Positions 9,701-20,193 of a stretch of 64,000 nt of DNA are shown here, in pieces. A model generated the notes under the pieces. It ran no database searches. It saw nothing but the letters and a program-made list of their open reading frames with translations, and was not told where the DNA came from. A program made the position numbers and the translations under genes. Each line of letters opens with the position of its first letter. Within the stretch, counting starts at the first letter, position 1. The DNA is from Spinacia oleracea (Eukaryota > Streptophyta > Magnoliopsida > Caryophyllales > Amaranthaceae), in assembly GCF_020520425.1 (NCBI RefSeq), contig NC_079490.1, forward strand, positions 49,454,517 through 49,518,516, given 5' to 3'.

Positions 9701-12245
9701 ACTCCAGAGCATCCACTTCAACACTCCAAGAACTGCTATCACCTGCAGAAGACTCACAACAAAGCACTGCCTCCAAAGGGTCTCTTTCGAGAACTTGGGA
9801 GACGTTATCACGAGTAATAAAATCGACTACATCTATGCGATAGCATTGTTCTTCCTCTAGCATGGGACTTTTTAAGGCACTATTCAGATTAAAAGTCACC
9901 TTATCATCCCCTACCGACAATGTCAATTTCCCACTTTTAACATCAATTACCGCCCCCGCCGTATGAAGGAAGGGTCTACCTAAGATTATGGGAATTTGAG
10001 AATCCTCCTGCATGTCTAATACTACAAAATCCATAGGTATATAGAATTTACCTACTCTAACAGGGACGTCCTCTAAAACACCTAAGGGGTATTTGACAGA
10101 ACGGTCGGCCATTTGTAGAGTGATATTGGTAACCTTAAGCTCACCGATATTCAGTTTAGTACAGACAGACAAAGGCATGACAGACACACTAGCACCTAGA
10201 TCACATAAAGCCTTATCAATAAATACGGTGCCAATGTTACATGGGATGGAAAAACTCCCGGGGTCTTTAAGTTTAGGTGGAGACTTGTTTTGCAAATAAG
10301 CACTACATTCCTCAGTGAAAGCTACAGTCTCTACCTCACAAAAAGCACGTTTTCTGGTCAAAATATCTTTCATGAATTTAGCATACGCAGGAACTTGTAA
10401 AATTAATTCAGTAAAAGGAACCGTTACCTGCAAATTTTTGACCACTTCCAAGAATCTGCCAAACTGCTTGTCTAGCTTATTCTTGAGTTGTCGGTTTGGG
10501 AAGGGGAGTGCAACAGGTGGTACTTGTATATCCGCCCCCTTCTTAACCGCAGTTGTAGCCTCATTCTCATTGACTACCTTTTCAGCTGGTTCCTTCTCAC
10601 CCATATCTATCTTCGGGATTTCCTCACTGACCAGATCACTAGCAGACACCCCGGAATCAACCTCAACCGGCATAGAAGGACCATCATAATCCCTACCACT
10701 CCTCAATGTAATTGCATTAGCAGACTCCCTATTTTCGGGCTGTGAAGGAAGTTGGCCTGGTGGCCTCCCTGCAATAGTAGTAGCCATCTGTGCCAACTGT
10801 GTATCAATGATCTTGTTATGAGCAGTAAGAGCATCGATTTTTGCATCCTTTTCACTTAGAGATTTTTGCATTTGTAGCATCATGTTTCTCATCTCCACTA
10901 GCATAGGGTCAGGCTGTGTGGCTTGAGGTTGTGGTTGTGGGGGTGATGTGTGTTGTCTAGAGAACCCAGGTGGCCCACTAGACTGTTGGTTGTAGTTGTT
11001 TCGGGGTTGGTAAGATTGTTGGTGTGGGGGTTGATATGGTTGTGGTGGTGGATGTTGAACTTGGTGAGGGTTTTGGATGTTGTTGCTCCTGTAGGAAAGC
11101 AGAGGGTTATTTTTGTAGCCCTCATTGTAAGAGTTGGAGAATGGGTTGTTTTGTTTGTAGGATTGAAAAGCATTACATTGTTCAATAGAGCTTCTACATT
11201 CCTGTGCATAATGACCAGACATTCCACAACTTTCACAAACAGTAGTAGGTTGGGCACTCATAGCAGCTACACTAACAGGTTGGGCAGATTGAGCATTGGC
11301 CGCTTGCATATTATCGAATTTATAATGTAAAGCAGTCAATTGGGCAGTTAATTGTTCAATAGAATTTAAATCATGATTACCACCCCTGTTAGATAGACCT
11401 CTAGGATTTCCATACTGGGCATTGTGAATGGCTATCTCCTCAATCACCTCCATAGCTCTAGGCACCTCGAGTTGCATGAACCTCCCACTGGCAGCTGAAT
11501 CCAACAAACATCTAGACTCATTGCCCAGACCATTATAAAACTGCTGAATCAAGAACCAATCTTCCAAACCATGGTGCGGGCATTCTCTTTGCAAATCCTT
11601 GAATCTCTCCCAAACCTCGAACAAACTCTCATCCGCTTGTTGTGAGATACCTAATATCTGACCCCTCAGACGAGCCGTTTTCTCAGGTGGAAAATATTTA
11701 ACATAAAAAGCAAGAGCCAAGGATTCCCAATTATTGATTTTCAAAGCCGCCCGATTCAACCCATTAATCCACAGTTTAGCTTTCCCACTCAAAGAGAACG
11801 GGAAAAGTATCTCCATAGTCTGCTCCGGAGTCAATCCCTTTTGCTTGATGGTGGAGCAATATTGGATAAAGGACTGAATGTGAAGATTTGGATCTTCGCC
11901 TGGTTCCCCACCGTACTGGCGTCTCTCGATCATGTTAATCAATGCGGGCTCAATCTTGAAGGTCTCAGCTGCAATAGAAGGCATGATCGCCTTTGGCAGC
12001 ACGGACAGACTTGGCTTAGAATAGTCCGTAAGCCGTGGGGTAGGTGGCGGTACCAGATTTTCGTCACCCATCTCTATCTCTGAAACTGAATCTGTATCTG
12101 AAGGAAAAAGATCGCCAATATTATGATCAGAGTCAGAGTGATTCCCACACTGTGCAATGAAAGTTCTTCGTCTACGAAAGGTTCTTTCGGGCTCAGGATC
12201 GAATGGAGTAAGATTACTAGTACCTACGGTCCTGGGCATAGACAA
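6714..12245 (-). CDS. Athila gag-pol polyprotein
   Basis: This is one unbroken frame of 1843 residues. Gag capsid domain about 100-250; CCHC zinc knuckle [14 protein letters not shown] at 337-350; Q/P-rich linker to about 450; aspartic protease about 675-765 with the active-site variant DLGAS at 682-686; reverse transcriptase about 950-1190 with FMDD at 1124-1127 in the YxDD position; RNase H about 1265-1390 with CDAS and YTDH; integrase with an HHCC zinc site about 1480-1523 and catalytic D1551, D1610 and E1646, an exact D-35-E spacing. The C-terminus ends soon after the integrase with no chromodomain, as expected for Athila. The 5' LTR and PBS lie just upstream. No stop or frameshift is present, so it should be translatable. 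Confidence 0.96.
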   Translation of the reverse strand: MSMPRTVGTSNLTPFDPEPERTFRRRRTFIAQCGNHSDSDHNIGDLFPSDTDSVSEIEMGDENLVPPPTPRLTDYSKPSLSVLPKAIMPSIAAETFKIEPALINMIERRQYGGEPGEDPNLHIQSFIQYCSTIKQKGLTPEQTMEILFPFSLSGKAKLWINGLNRAALKINNWESLALAFYVKYFPPEKTARLRGQILGISQQADESLFEVWERFKDLQRECPHHGLEDWFLIQQFYNGLGNESRCLLDSAASGRFMQLEVPRAMEVIEEIAIHNAQYGNPRGLSNRGGNHDLNSIEQLTAQLTALHYKFDNMQAANAQSAQPVSVAAMSAQPTTVCESCGMSGHYAQECRSSIEQCNAFQSYKQNNPFSNSYNEGYKNNPLLSYRSNNIQNPHQVQHPPPQPYQPPHQQSYQPRNNYNQQSSGPPGFSRQHTSPPQPQPQATQPDPMLVEMRNMMLQMQKSLSEKDAKIDALTAHNKIIDTQLAQMATTIAGRPPGQLPSQPENRESANAITLRSGRDYDGPSMPVEVDSGVSASDLVSEEIPKIDMGEKEPAEKVVNENEATTAVKKGADIQVPPVALPFPNRQLKNKLDKQFGRFLEVVKNLQVTVPFTELILQVPAYAKFMKDILTRKRAFCEVETVAFTEECSAYLQNKSPPKLKDPGSFSIPCNIGTVFIDKALCDLGASVSVMPLSVCTKLNIGELKVTNITLQMADRSVKYPLGVLEDVPVRVGKFYIPMDFVVLDMQEDSQIPIILGRPFLHTAGAVIDVKSGKLTLSVGDDKVTFNLNSALKSPMLEEEQCYRIDVVDFITRDNVSQVLERDPLEAVLCCESSAGDSSSWSVEVDALELALNGGESEPESTKLKRLVWPVCSVKEVKKPELKPLPANLKYAFLDNEQLCPVIVSTALDAGQLSQLLIVLKRHKKAIGYSIDDLKGISPDFCMHRIHLDENHKPCIQPQRRLNPVMQDVVKAEVMKLLDAGIVYAVSDSKWVSPVQVVPKKGGTTVVRNEKNELIPTRVVTGWRMCIDYRRLNVATKKDHFPLPFIDQMLERLACHKFFCYLDGYSGFFQIPIHPDDQEKTTFTCPYGTFAYRRMPFGLCNAPATFQRCMMSIFSDFIESIMEVFMDDFSVYGTSFDSCLLNLTKVLKRCEECNLVLNWEKCHFMVTEGVVLGHLISDKGIQVDRAKVQVIEQLPPPVNVKGVRSFLGHAGFYRRFIKDFSKIVKPLTQLLLKDAPFVFTDACLEAFDRIKQALISAPIIRSPEWDIPFEIMCDASDYAVGAVLGQRKEKVLHAIYYASKTLDEAQVNYATTEKELLAIVYALDKFRTYLIGSKVIVYTDHAALKYLLSKKEAKPRLIRWILLLQEFDLEIRDKKGAENVVADHLSRLRYDDGKGSTPIDDSFPDDHLLALASQSPWFADFANYIVGRILPADLSYQQKKKFLHDVRFYLWDDPYLFRETAEGLYKRCIPEWEVQGVISRCHSSPYGGHHGPSKTNAKLSQCGFYWPTMFKDAQAFIMACDACQRAGTISRRYEMPQNGILEVEIFDVWGIDYMGPFPSSKGNLYILVAVDYVSKWVEAVASPTNDAKTVISLFKKIIFPRFGVPRALISDGGSHFHEKHLDALLRKYGVYHRTGLAYHPQTSGQVEVSNREIKSILEKVVAKSRKDWSDKLDDTLWAYRTAFKTRIGTSPYRLVYGKACHLPVEMEYKAYWAIKQLNMDAKLAGEKRLLQLGELDEFRLQAYDSARIYKEKTKKWHDNHILHREFAVGDKVLLFNSRLKLFPGKLKSRWSGPFTVTMVSKFGSIEVENENGERFKVNGQRLKLFHDGATVGVVEVLHLNPSAS

Positions 12246-12350
12246 AGACTACAAAACAATGTGAGATCCGGTCTCAAGGAACGTGAGTTCCTTGAGTAGT
12301 AACAAACAATAATCTAGGATAATCAATCAATAACAGAAAATAAAACCGTC
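12246..12350 (-). other. Athila leader between PBS and gag-pol
   Basis: This short AT-rich leader of about 105 bases has no ORF. Translation would start at the ATG at 12243-12245, the first in-frame Met of the long frame. Unlike the Tat elements, no GC hairpin is seen here. Confidence 0.6.
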
Positions 12351-12368
12351 TCCCCGGCAACGGCGCCA
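12351..12368 (-). other. Primer-binding site, tRNA-Asp
   Basis: The plus strand TCCCCGGCAACGGCGCCA equals the 3' end of plant tRNA-Asp including CCA, so the element RNA pairs with that tRNA. It lies 5 bp from the 5' LTR. tRNA-Asp priming is known for Athila-lineage elements. Confidence 0.92.
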
Positions 12369-13198
12369 AAATTTGACAGGCTAAATCGCACTCCTATCAA
12401 AGATAAACCTAACGTTCACCAACTAAAAATATAGCAAGGGAAGCAGGGATCGTATCCACAGGGAAACAATGTTCTTTCTACTATTAATCGGCAATTCTAG
12501 ACTATTGGGAAACAAGAATATAGGTTGATTTGTATAATGAAACTAGGATGATAATAAAATAGGGAAAAATCAGATATTAAAAGGTCTAGGGCACAGGTTC
12601 ACCGATGAACAACATTCCAGGATGACAACAATCGATAAAATCAATAAAACAGTTAATTAGACTAGCATGCTCTCTCGAATCGATACTAATCATAGACTTA
12701 GAATTAACGGGCTCTCGCTACGTATTAATCCCAATTCTACCTATTGAAACAAGCCTAAACATCAAATTGCATCTCTCGAATCTTAATTTGATATTGCGAA
12801 ACTAATACAATCAAACCTGCGCAAATCTAATTGCAAAGTAGATAAGGGCAATCAATAGGAATTAACAGCTAAACCAACAATCAACAACAATTAATCATCC
12901 TTTCACATTCGTTCATGGATTCCCAAAACCCTAGAAAATCAACTACTCACACATATTAACAATAAGCAAAGCAATTGGCATGATTGAAAACATAATTAAA
13001 GCTTAAACAAAGAATTGAAATAAGGAATAATACCTAATTGAAGAACAATGGCAAATGAAAGCTTCGATTTTTGATTGAAAATAAACTAAGTGTTTAGAAC
13101 AAATTAGAGAGAGAAAATTAAGCTTAGAGAAATAAAACTAAGTGTTTTAACACTAGGATATGAGATAATGAAGTGCCCAACTAAATTAACAAAGGCTA

Positions 13199-13206
13199 TA
13201 TTTATA
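13199..13206 (-). promoter_or_regulatory. TATA box of Athila 5' LTR
   Basis: TATAAATA on the minus strand, about 80 bp downstream of the palindrome array. This is the likely core promoter of the genomic RNA. Confidence 0.7.
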
Positions 13207-13282
13207 GTTTAGCCTAAAAACATAAGAAAAAAAACCGGAAAAAAATAAAGAAGGACGCGCGCACAGCGCCTTGGGTTGTCGT

Positions 13283-13569
13283 CGCCCGGTCGGGCGGCTC
13301 TCCGCCCGACGGGCGTAAAGCTCGAAGTCCGCCCGACGGGCGCAGGGCTGCCCGACGGGCGTAGGGCGACTTTCTGAAAACCTTCTCCGCGCGCCCGGTC
13401 GGGCGGCTCTCGCCCGTCGGGCGGAGGGCGATTTCTTCTGCTGCTGCTTCTGATGGGCGCCCGGTGGGCACCGGGCGAAACTCCGCCCGTCGGGCGCCCT
13501 CTGACGAACTGTTCCTCTGCTTGCTCGCCCGATGGGCGAGGGGCAATCCACCGGGCGGAGGGCTAAGTG
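13283..13569 (-). repeat. GC-palindrome array in U3 (5' LTR)
   Basis: This has the same nine palindromic units as at 2179-2465, with no difference that I could see. Here it lies in the promoter-proximal U3 of the active LTR. Confidence 0.9.
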
Positions 13570-13854
13570 ATCCGCCCTTCGTCCACAACACCTAGTCTAA
13601 CTTCCGGGGCTCGATCATGAACATCCAGGGCTCCCGTAAGTCGACAAAAGTCGTCCCGAACTCCCTCGGGATCCTGTAGTGGCCTAAATCATCAAGAAAC
13701 GGGCCTAACAAGACCAATTTCTCACTAAGTATTCCTGAAACTCACGGCACACTAAAATACACAGATTAGTACTAAAATGGCTCCTAGGAGCTCATTTGAC
13801 GCATGAAAGTACTAAGGGACGGGGGTGAAAATATTATATAAAACGCACATATCA

Positions 13855-13859
13855 ATGCC
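13855..13859. repeat. Target-site duplication (right) of Athila element
   Basis: ATGCC, identical to 1264-1268. Confidence 0.92.
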
Positions 13860-14239
13860 CCGGTCGAGGTAGTGCATTCAAAAGACGAATTTCGTCCCAA
13901 GAGGCCAATCACGATGTAAGCCAAGGGGGCATGCACCAATGAGAGGGACCTTAGTGGGCGAGCGATTGGGTTTGGGACGGGTGTACTACTAGCGAAAAGT
14001 GCCGAGTGGACAACATTCGAAGCGTATGCACCCCCCGGTTGGCGATGGGTATCCTTAGTCCCAACTCCCGAGATGAAACATGCCAAGGGAGCCGAGATTC
14101 GTTATGCGGTTCTGTCCGTTCACATTAATATGCTGATTTTCAGGTCGTCCCAACTTGATAAGGAAATAAACGCGGAGTAGGAACGTTTCACCCTTCGGCT
14201 ATTTTGATTACCTACGAGCACGAGTATTTCATTAACGTT
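13860..14239 (-). other. Tat-A untranslated leader, LTR-proximal part
   Basis: This non-coding leader lies between the Athila insertion and the Tat-A primer-binding site. It once continued directly into 1263 and leftwards. No ORF is supported. Confidence 0.6.
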
Positions 14240-14256
14240 CCCCAGTGGAGTCACTA
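14240..14256 (-). other. Primer-binding site of Tat-A (slightly decayed)
   Basis: The plus strand CCCCAGTGGAGTCACTA lies one base from the LTR. It matches the Tat-B site (CCCCAGCGGAGTAGCCA) except for a few bases, and its end reads CTA where a tRNA CCA is expected. The tRNA partner is not certain; sites of this form in Tat/Ogre elements are usually assigned to tRNA-Arg. Confidence 0.6.
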
Positions 14257-15131
14257 CTGTGAGGGGGGTCGAAAAAGCACGAGGCTAATGCGTGACCTCG
14301 TCCCTCGTGGGCCTGACGTTGTCAGATCAAGTGTAATTGGATTTCCTGTGAGTTTACACCCAATCGACTAGTAATATAGGAGTCGCCATTCAGTTTTTAA
14401 CGACAATGAGTAAAACTGACAAAACCCGGTTATCGTGACATAAAGGGAGTGCAATTATGTTCGACCACGACGGCCATAGGTTCCCTTGTGATCCCTGGTG
14501 TGGGGATCTCTCAACGTACACCCGCAGGGCAGAGATTGAGAGTTCGGGGGACTGTAACTACCGAGAGGAGTGCTCATTGATAACTCCAGAGGCAGGTTAT
14601 CCTTACTAGCTCAGCATAAATAATTGAAGGGACATGCGTTAAACTATTAAACTATTCTGAATTGATTTTAGCAATATGCAACACATAACACTAAATCGAT
14701 CGTGATTATCTTATTTAGATTGATTTAAGGTACCTAGCATGATAATTCAATTGTCCAAGGTATTATCTTATTAGGCGTGATAGATCAATCAAGTTAATAG
14801 TTTGACAATTTTATAAAAGGGTGATGAAAGCGATTAAATCATATGAGGGACACATTACAACGCACCCTTGAGAGGTGCGTAACGGTTCTCAGAAAACTAA
14901 CCACTTGGCTTTGCTATTTCTCCTTTTATTTAACGAATCTCTGGTTTCTAAGCAGTGTTCCAGTATTTAGGCTTAAATCATCAGCTACAAGGGGCAGGAC
15001 GCGTTCTGTTCGACTTTTGGGTCGATTGCGACAGAACGTCGGATCAATTTCGCAGCGTGAGGCTAGGCTTAAGGCTAGAGTAAATACTCAGGTTATGGAA
15101 TTGTGTGTGTTTCACGTCGGTTTTGAGGCTG

Positions 15132-15139
15132 TATTTATA
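15132..15139 (-). promoter_or_regulatory. TATA box of Tat-A LTR
   Basis: TATAAATA on the minus strand within CCCTATAAATACAGCC, about 75 bp downstream of the GC hairpin. Confidence 0.6.
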
Positions 15140-15212
15140 GGGAAAGAGTTTGTGGAAAGATAGATCTTTATAATTCGAATCCAAAAAGAATTCGGAGACG
15201 ACACGGCCCCAG

Positions 15213-15277
15213 GTATTTTCAGCGCCCAGGGCTGGGCGCCGACGATTTTGGCGCCCAGACCCAGGCGTTGAAAATAG
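15213..15277 (-). repeat. GC hairpin upstream of Tat-A TATA box
   Basis: This is an imperfect inverted repeat with 27-bp arms: TATTTTCAGCGCC on one side and GGCGTTGAAAATA on the other, with 23 of 27 positions pairing. Each arm itself holds a smaller GGCGCC-centred palindrome. Related words occur in the Tat-A leader at about 795-855. Confidence 0.8.
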
Positions 15278-15732
15278 GATCTGGGCCGAGCCTTTTGTCA
15301 GATCTGGACTCTTAAACACGGAGCTTTTGAGATTTATCCGAGTTTCTTAGTGCGCATTAACTTATGACGGAATGCGTCTGGGCCCGTTACGAACTCTAGG
15401 TTCGTTAGGAAATTAATTAATACGTAACTCTTATTTTCGAATTATAGCAGGAATAGAATTCCTTTTGCCAATTCTATCTCTTTTAGGACTTATGTTGGAG
15501 TGCAACACCTTGTTCTGACATATTTCTATCTTTTATGACTTTGCCACTTTTAACAACTACTTCTTACGGCAGTTACTATTTTTAGCAGGTTTCTATAAAT
15601 AGCAGTTTTGGCTGAAATGAAAAGGGTGATTGAGATTCGTTATTTTATAGGAGATGCGTTGCCAAGTGGAGATTTATGTTCTCATCATCGAACCTTCCCT
15701 TTCGGGAATGGGGACAAAAGTAGGTGTCTACA

Positions 15733-17242
15733 CAGGGGTAGCCTTGTCTTGTATTGGAGGAGCATCCTCTAGAAAGTGTCAGTCTTGAAAGATCTCGAAT
15801 CCGGGGTAAAGGACCCCCTCTGAAGAGTCATAGAAAGGCTCTGGAAAGTCGAAGTATAGGTCATCCTCTCCTTCTTTTACGAATTGCCCATTGAGTGTAA
15901 GTTGATGAGGAGGTATTTTGAATTGATCATTGCCAGCTCGGCGGGCCTTTAACTTAGCCTTTTGCTGCCTGTCATTGAACTTAATTGGCTTGTATCCCAG
16001 ATCACAACAGTTGGTTTTTCCTTGGGCCTTGAAAGGAGATTCGGTAGGCGGTGGCAGTGTAGTGCCCAAGAAGCGCCCACGCTTGATCATCATGCACTTT
16101 GCCATGGGTTTCATTTTGGACTCGATGGCTCCGACTTCAGCACTGAATCCCCAAAGGTCTTCATCATTGTCATCATGTTCGATTAATATCAGAGCTTTGT
16201 CAGCTATCTTGGTCCTCGGATGGGACGCATGCAGGGTAATGACATTTCCTTGGACCTCCATTCGGACTTTCTGATGGAGTGAGGATGGCACCGCTTTAAG
16301 GTCATGGATCCAAGGTCTCCCCAGAAGGAGATTGAAACTTGCTTTTATGTTGAGCACTTGAAAGCTTACTTTGCGCTCGATCGGTCCTATGCGGAGTAGT
16401 AGAGTGAGAGTTCCCATTGCTTCCCGGCGAGTGTTGTCATAGGCACGAACACCTTGGGAGGAACTAGAAAAGTCACTAGGGGTGAAACCCAGATTTTCAG
16501 CAGTGCGAAGAGGACACACGTTGATGGCTGACCCATTGTCCACTAGAGTCATGGGAATGATTTTATCTTTGTATTCAATAGTCAGATAGAGAGCTTTGTG
16601 ATGGCCTGCCCCCTCAGGTGGGAGGTCTTCATTTGTAAAGGTGATTCCTTCTTCCAGATTTGTAAGTAGCCCGATTAACTCGTCATGAGTGACTTCTGGG
16701 GTGACATTCAACTTGACAAGAGCCTTGATAAGAGCAGTGCAGTGCTCCACAGAGGAAGCCATGAGTTGCCAAATATTAACCTCTGCCTTAGTGCGCTTCA
16801 ATTGTTTGATCAAAGGGTTCTCCTCGGTGGGTAGAGGGATATTAGTTGCCGGTGTCGTCTTGTTGGTTGGCTCTTGAATTCGACTAGACCTAGTCATGAC
16901 TTGAACACTGTTTTCTGCTTTAGGGCCCAAGTACCAGTCGACGCTCACAATTTCTCGGCATTCATCGTCAGAGATGTTTTCAATAGGAGGGTCCTGATAT
17001 GTGTCTTCATCATCCCTGGCCCATATCCCACAAATATCTTCTTGAGGTAATCCAGGCTCCGAGTTTTCACTTGGCTGCGCAAGGTGGAGCGCAGGCTTCT
17101 GGTTATGAAAGATTTCCTCTACCTCGAAAGGGCCCACGGCATGGAAAAGAGTTTCTTGATTGTCCTTGAGAGCCCTTACGCGAGCCTCAGCTTCCTCAAC
17201 ACGTTCATAGAGCTCTGCTACAGCTGCTGCTAGTGAAGTCAT
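15733..17242 (-). pseudogene. Tat-B protease-region ORF, with a stop and cut by Tat-A
   Basis: A 487-residue frame runs from the ATG at 17242 to a TGA at 15779-15781. The same frame stays open for 15 more codons to the Tat-A junction, so the TGA looks like a late nonsense change. Residues 1-30 are a short coiled coil (ELYERVEEAEARVRALKDN). Residues about 150-215 match the block that precedes the protease in Tat/Ogre elements (IWQLMASSVEHCTALIKAL, DLPPEGAGHHKALYL). The protease core is about 225-345 with DNGSAINVCP at the active site (DNGS replaces the common DTGA/DSGA) and LLLGRPWIH near its end. No capsid domain or zinc knuckle is found. RT and integrase are off the window. Confidence 0.75.
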
Positions 17243-17509
17243 CTTGAATAGGATTCTGAGAGGAGGAGTCCGAGCACCTATTTAGCACATGATTTTGAAC
17301 CTTAGAACTTGAACTTCCCGACACATGATATGATATGCATGCAATGAATGAGACCTAGACTTGACTCTAAGTGCCACTCCGAAGATTCGAGATTTTGAAT
17401 TTTCGTACTTGTATTCGGGATTTGCAACCAGTTGGAAGTGTTTGAGAGGAGCCTTCATTCTTTTGTGGAAGTTGACTCTTTGTACTAGAACTTGGAATAT
17501 CAAAAGAAT

Positions 17510-18150
17510 ATTTCGACCTATTGGACCTTGGGCTATTTTAGAGGAATTTCAACCCATTGAGAATTTCGAAATTGGACTCGTACTAGGAGATTGAATTTTG
17601 TATTATTTCAAGGGAATTTCAACCCGTCAAATTTTTAGGGGAATTTCAACCCGTCGGACTTGGAATATTTGAAGGGAATTTCAACCCAATTTAAAGGGAA
17701 TTGATTTTGTATTATTTCAAGGGAATTTCAACCCGTCAATATTTTAGGGGAATTTCAACCCGTTGATAGGACTTGGAATATTTTAGGGGAGTTTCAACCC
17801 ATTGATAGGATGCGAAATTTAAACTTTTACTATTTCAGGGGATTTTCAACCCATTGGAGAATTGGAACTTGTATTATTTCAGGGGATTTACAACCCATTG
17901 GAAAAGAGGGTTTTGAACTTGTATTATTTCAAGGGATTTTCAACCCATTTGACAATTGGACTTGTATTATTTCAGGGGATTTTCAACCCATTGGAGATAG
18001 AATGTGGAATTTGAATTTGTACTATTTCAGGGGATTTTCAACCCATTTGACAATTGGACTTGTATTATTTCAGGGGATTTTCAACCCATTGGAAGTGTTT
18101 TGAAGGATCGAATTTGTATTATTTCAGGGGAGTTTCAACCCATTGGAAAT
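17510..18150 (-). repeat. Tandem array 1 in Tat-B leader
   Basis: A unit of about 40-60 bp repeats about a dozen times. The best conserved words on the plus strand are TATTATTTCAGGGGATTTTC and AACCCATTGGA. Early copies (17510-17770) read GGGAATTTCAACCCGT, later ones GGGGATTTTCAACCCATT. It lies in the leader between the PBS and the protease ORF. Confidence 0.85.
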
Positions 18151-18289
18151 GTTTGGAATTTTGAATATGAGAGCAATGGAAGGCAAGGATTTGCAGCTCA
18201 AAAATGAGTTTGAAGTTAGAATTTGATTCGAAGTTTGAACTTTGAACTGGAAAGGACGCACTTTTGTATATAGAATGCGAGGCTTTGAA

Positions 18290-19290
18290 TATGAAAAATC
18301 TGGCATTATGCCTCCATGAATTTGAGACATTGAATTTGGGAATTTGAAACTCCGGCATTATGTCGCCGTAGACTTGGAATTTTGAAGTGTTTGAAAATGA
18401 GATTGAATGAGGGAGAATATGCCATCATGGATTTGGAATTGGAAGATTTGAGATTTGAAGGTTTGGAATTTTTGAACTTCGAACTTGAGGTTTGAAATAT
18501 GGAATGGAAAAGTCGGCATTACGATGGTATGAATTTGGAACTTAAAACTTTGAACATAGGACTTGAAACTCGAAAGATTGACATGGGTTTTGAGGTTTGA
18601 AAGATTGAGTCGAAAAGGTTGGCATTACGCCGGTCATGAGTTTAGACATTTGAACTTGAGGTTTTGAGATTGGAATTGGCAACTCGAACTTGAGGTTTGA
18701 AGATTTGAATGTTTGAACTAGAAAATCCGGCATGACGCCGTTGGATTTGAGTTTTGAACTTGGAATTTTGAAATTTTGACTAGAAAATCCGGCATTATGA
18801 CGCCGTTGGATTTGAGTTTTGAACTTGGAATTTGAAATTTTGGCTAGAAAATCCGGCATTATGACGCCGTTGGATTGAGTCTTGACTTGAAACTTGAAAC
18901 TTGAAATTTGAATTGGAAAATCCGGCATTATGACGCCGTTGGATTTGGATTTGAAAATTGAGGTTTGGACTAGAAAATTTGGACTTGAAACTCGAAATTT
19001 GGACTAGAAAATCTGGCATTATGACGCCGTTGGATTTGAACTTGAATTTGAAACTTGAGATTTGAAATGGAAAATCCGGCATTATGACGCCGTTGGATTG
19101 CATTTTGAATTTGAAATTTGAGGTTTGAAATGGAAAATCCGGCATTATGACGTTGTTGGATTGTATTTTGAATTTGAAATTTGAGGTTTGAAATGGAAAA
19201 TCCGGCATTATGACGCCGTTGGATTTGAACTTGAATTTGGAATTTGGAATTTGGACTCGAAAATCCGGCATTATGACGCCGTTGGATCGA
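18290..19290 (-). repeat. Tandem array 2 in Tat-B leader
   Basis: A unit of about 60-65 bp repeats about 15 times. The core word on the plus strand is CCGGCATTATGACGCCGTTG, followed by T/G/A-rich spacer (GAATTTGAAATTTGAGGTTT). Copies are most regular at 18780-19290. On the minus strand several units read in one frame as a peptide repeat of about 21 residues (see findings). Confidence 0.85.
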
Positions 19291-20176
19291 ATTTTGAATT
19301 TGGCATTTGTGCGTGAGGCGTGTTTAAGGGTTTTGAATCAAATGGAGTGGCACTCCTAAAAGACCTTAAATCGGCGACTTTAGATGCATGAGGTTTGAAT
19401 GATGCTCCTAGGGGTTTGGTTTCCTAGTTGGAAGCTAATTGGTTTTGTCAAGCTAGAACTCGAGGTTAGCCATTCACGCGTGCAAAGACGCCCACACAAT
19501 GCACAAATAGCACGTTGTCACACTAACATGTATATGAATGCGACATGCAAAGTTCTCAACCTAAGGTCGGTCTAAGTTTTGTATGATGCAAGTGGTCGAC
19601 TTAGGGTGTCAAAAAGGTACTTGACTAAGAGACGGATCCGGCGACAACTTGCACATCCGCCTAAGGGACGTGTGTGTCGGCAGACGGCCTCCATACTTGA
19701 CATCGGGAATGTCAAGCAAATGCCAAGTTTCGGTAGGCGCGGAAATGGTCACACACTTTGGTCGGGAACCGTATGGAGAGTCACCATTTCGTTGCCCCCG
19801 GGGCTAGCCCGAATGTAGAACACATCCGTTTGGGCAGAAATTTATTTTGCACAATATGGTTTTCGAAAAATGCATGAAATGCCTAGAAATTGAAATTTGA
19901 AATCGTACTCGAATTTGTATTTGTAAAGCTCGTTTTTCGACATTCGTTCACGAGGCTTGGGAGCGTCCTTCCAGATTCAAAAATAGACTAACTCCCAACA
20001 CGAAAAGTTGAGCAAAAGTGGGCGACAAGCCACTGTGAGCCACTGTCCTGGATGCAGGCAGTGGCGTTGGGCGCAGGTGGCTGCGCCTGGCGCCAGTGCT
20101 GGCATCTAGTACTTAAGCAGATCAGTGGCTTGCTGCTCGAAATCTGCTCGCATTTTCGAAATTGAAATTAGAAAGT
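19291..20176 (-). other. Tat-B leader between repeats and PBS
   Basis: No supported ORF. It holds a GC-rich patch at about 20030-20100 with a hairpin GGCGCAG...CTGCGCC and a following GGCGCC, placed close to the primer-binding site. This is where retroelement packaging or dimer signals are often found, but no function is shown here. Confidence 0.5.
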
Positions 20177-20193
20177 CCCCAGCGGAGTAGCCA
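20177..20193 (-). other. Primer-binding site of Tat-B
   Basis: The plus strand CCCCAGCGGAGTAGCCA ends in CCA like a tRNA 3' end and lies 4 bp from the LTR. It is the same form as the Tat-A site. The tRNA is probably Arg by analogy with Ogre elements, but not confirmed. Confidence 0.65.

Larger units (their letters stand above)
1269..13854 (-). mobile_element. Complete young Athila-lineage Ty3 retrotransposon
   Basis: This is a 12.6-kb element on the minus strand. Order in its own direction: 5' LTR (13854-12374), tRNA-Asp primer-binding site, unbroken gag-pol (12245-6714), GC-palindrome array, extra ORF (5846-4404), long 3' untranslated part, polypurine tract, 3' LTR (2750-1269). By eye the LTRs differ by one single-base indel. 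The target duplication is perfect. The tRNA-Asp PBS and an additional ORF between pol and the 3' LTR are family traits of Athila/Calypso-type elements. All parts needed for an autonomous element are visible, so it may be or recently have been active. It lies in the leader of Tat-A. Confidence 0.93.
12374..13854 (-). repeat. Athila 5' LTR (promoter copy)
   Basis: This 1481-bp LTR has the same TG...CA ends as the 3' copy. It drives the element on the minus strand. Order in the transcription direction: palindrome array, TATA box, then the AT-rich R/U5 part ending at the PBS. Confidence 0.95.
1..15732 (-). mobile_element. Tat-A: Tat/Ogre-like Ty3 retrotransposon, partial and interrupted
   Basis: The element is read on the minus strand. 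Its 5' LTR is 14258-15732, the primer-binding site lies next to it, and a gag start codon is at 261; the rest of gag, pol and the 3' LTR are beyond the left edge. Positions 1269-13854 are a later Athila insertion, so only about 3.1 kb of this span belongs to Tat-A. Its LTR starts TGTAGACACCTA (minus), the same start as Tat-B, so the two are related. It lies inside the coding frame of Tat-B. Lineage comes from the LTR and PBS form and the gag start, not from a full pol. Confidence 0.75.
14258..15732 (-). repeat. Tat-A 5' LTR
   Basis: This 1475-bp LTR runs on the minus strand from TGTAGACACCTA to CCCCCTCACA. It carries TATAAATA at 15132-15139 and a large GC hairpin at 15213-15277. The right border abuts Tat-B coding sequence. 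The other LTR is off the window. Confidence 0.78.

Noticed and set aside
10950..11330. Open frame of 126 codons on the plus strand
   Set aside because: It is antisense to the Q/P-rich part of gag-pol; its make-up is a by-product of that biased sequence.
12351..12368. tRNA-Asp gene
   Set aside because: Only the 3' 18 bases match; the rest of a tRNA is absent and the position next to the LTR shows it is a primer-binding site.
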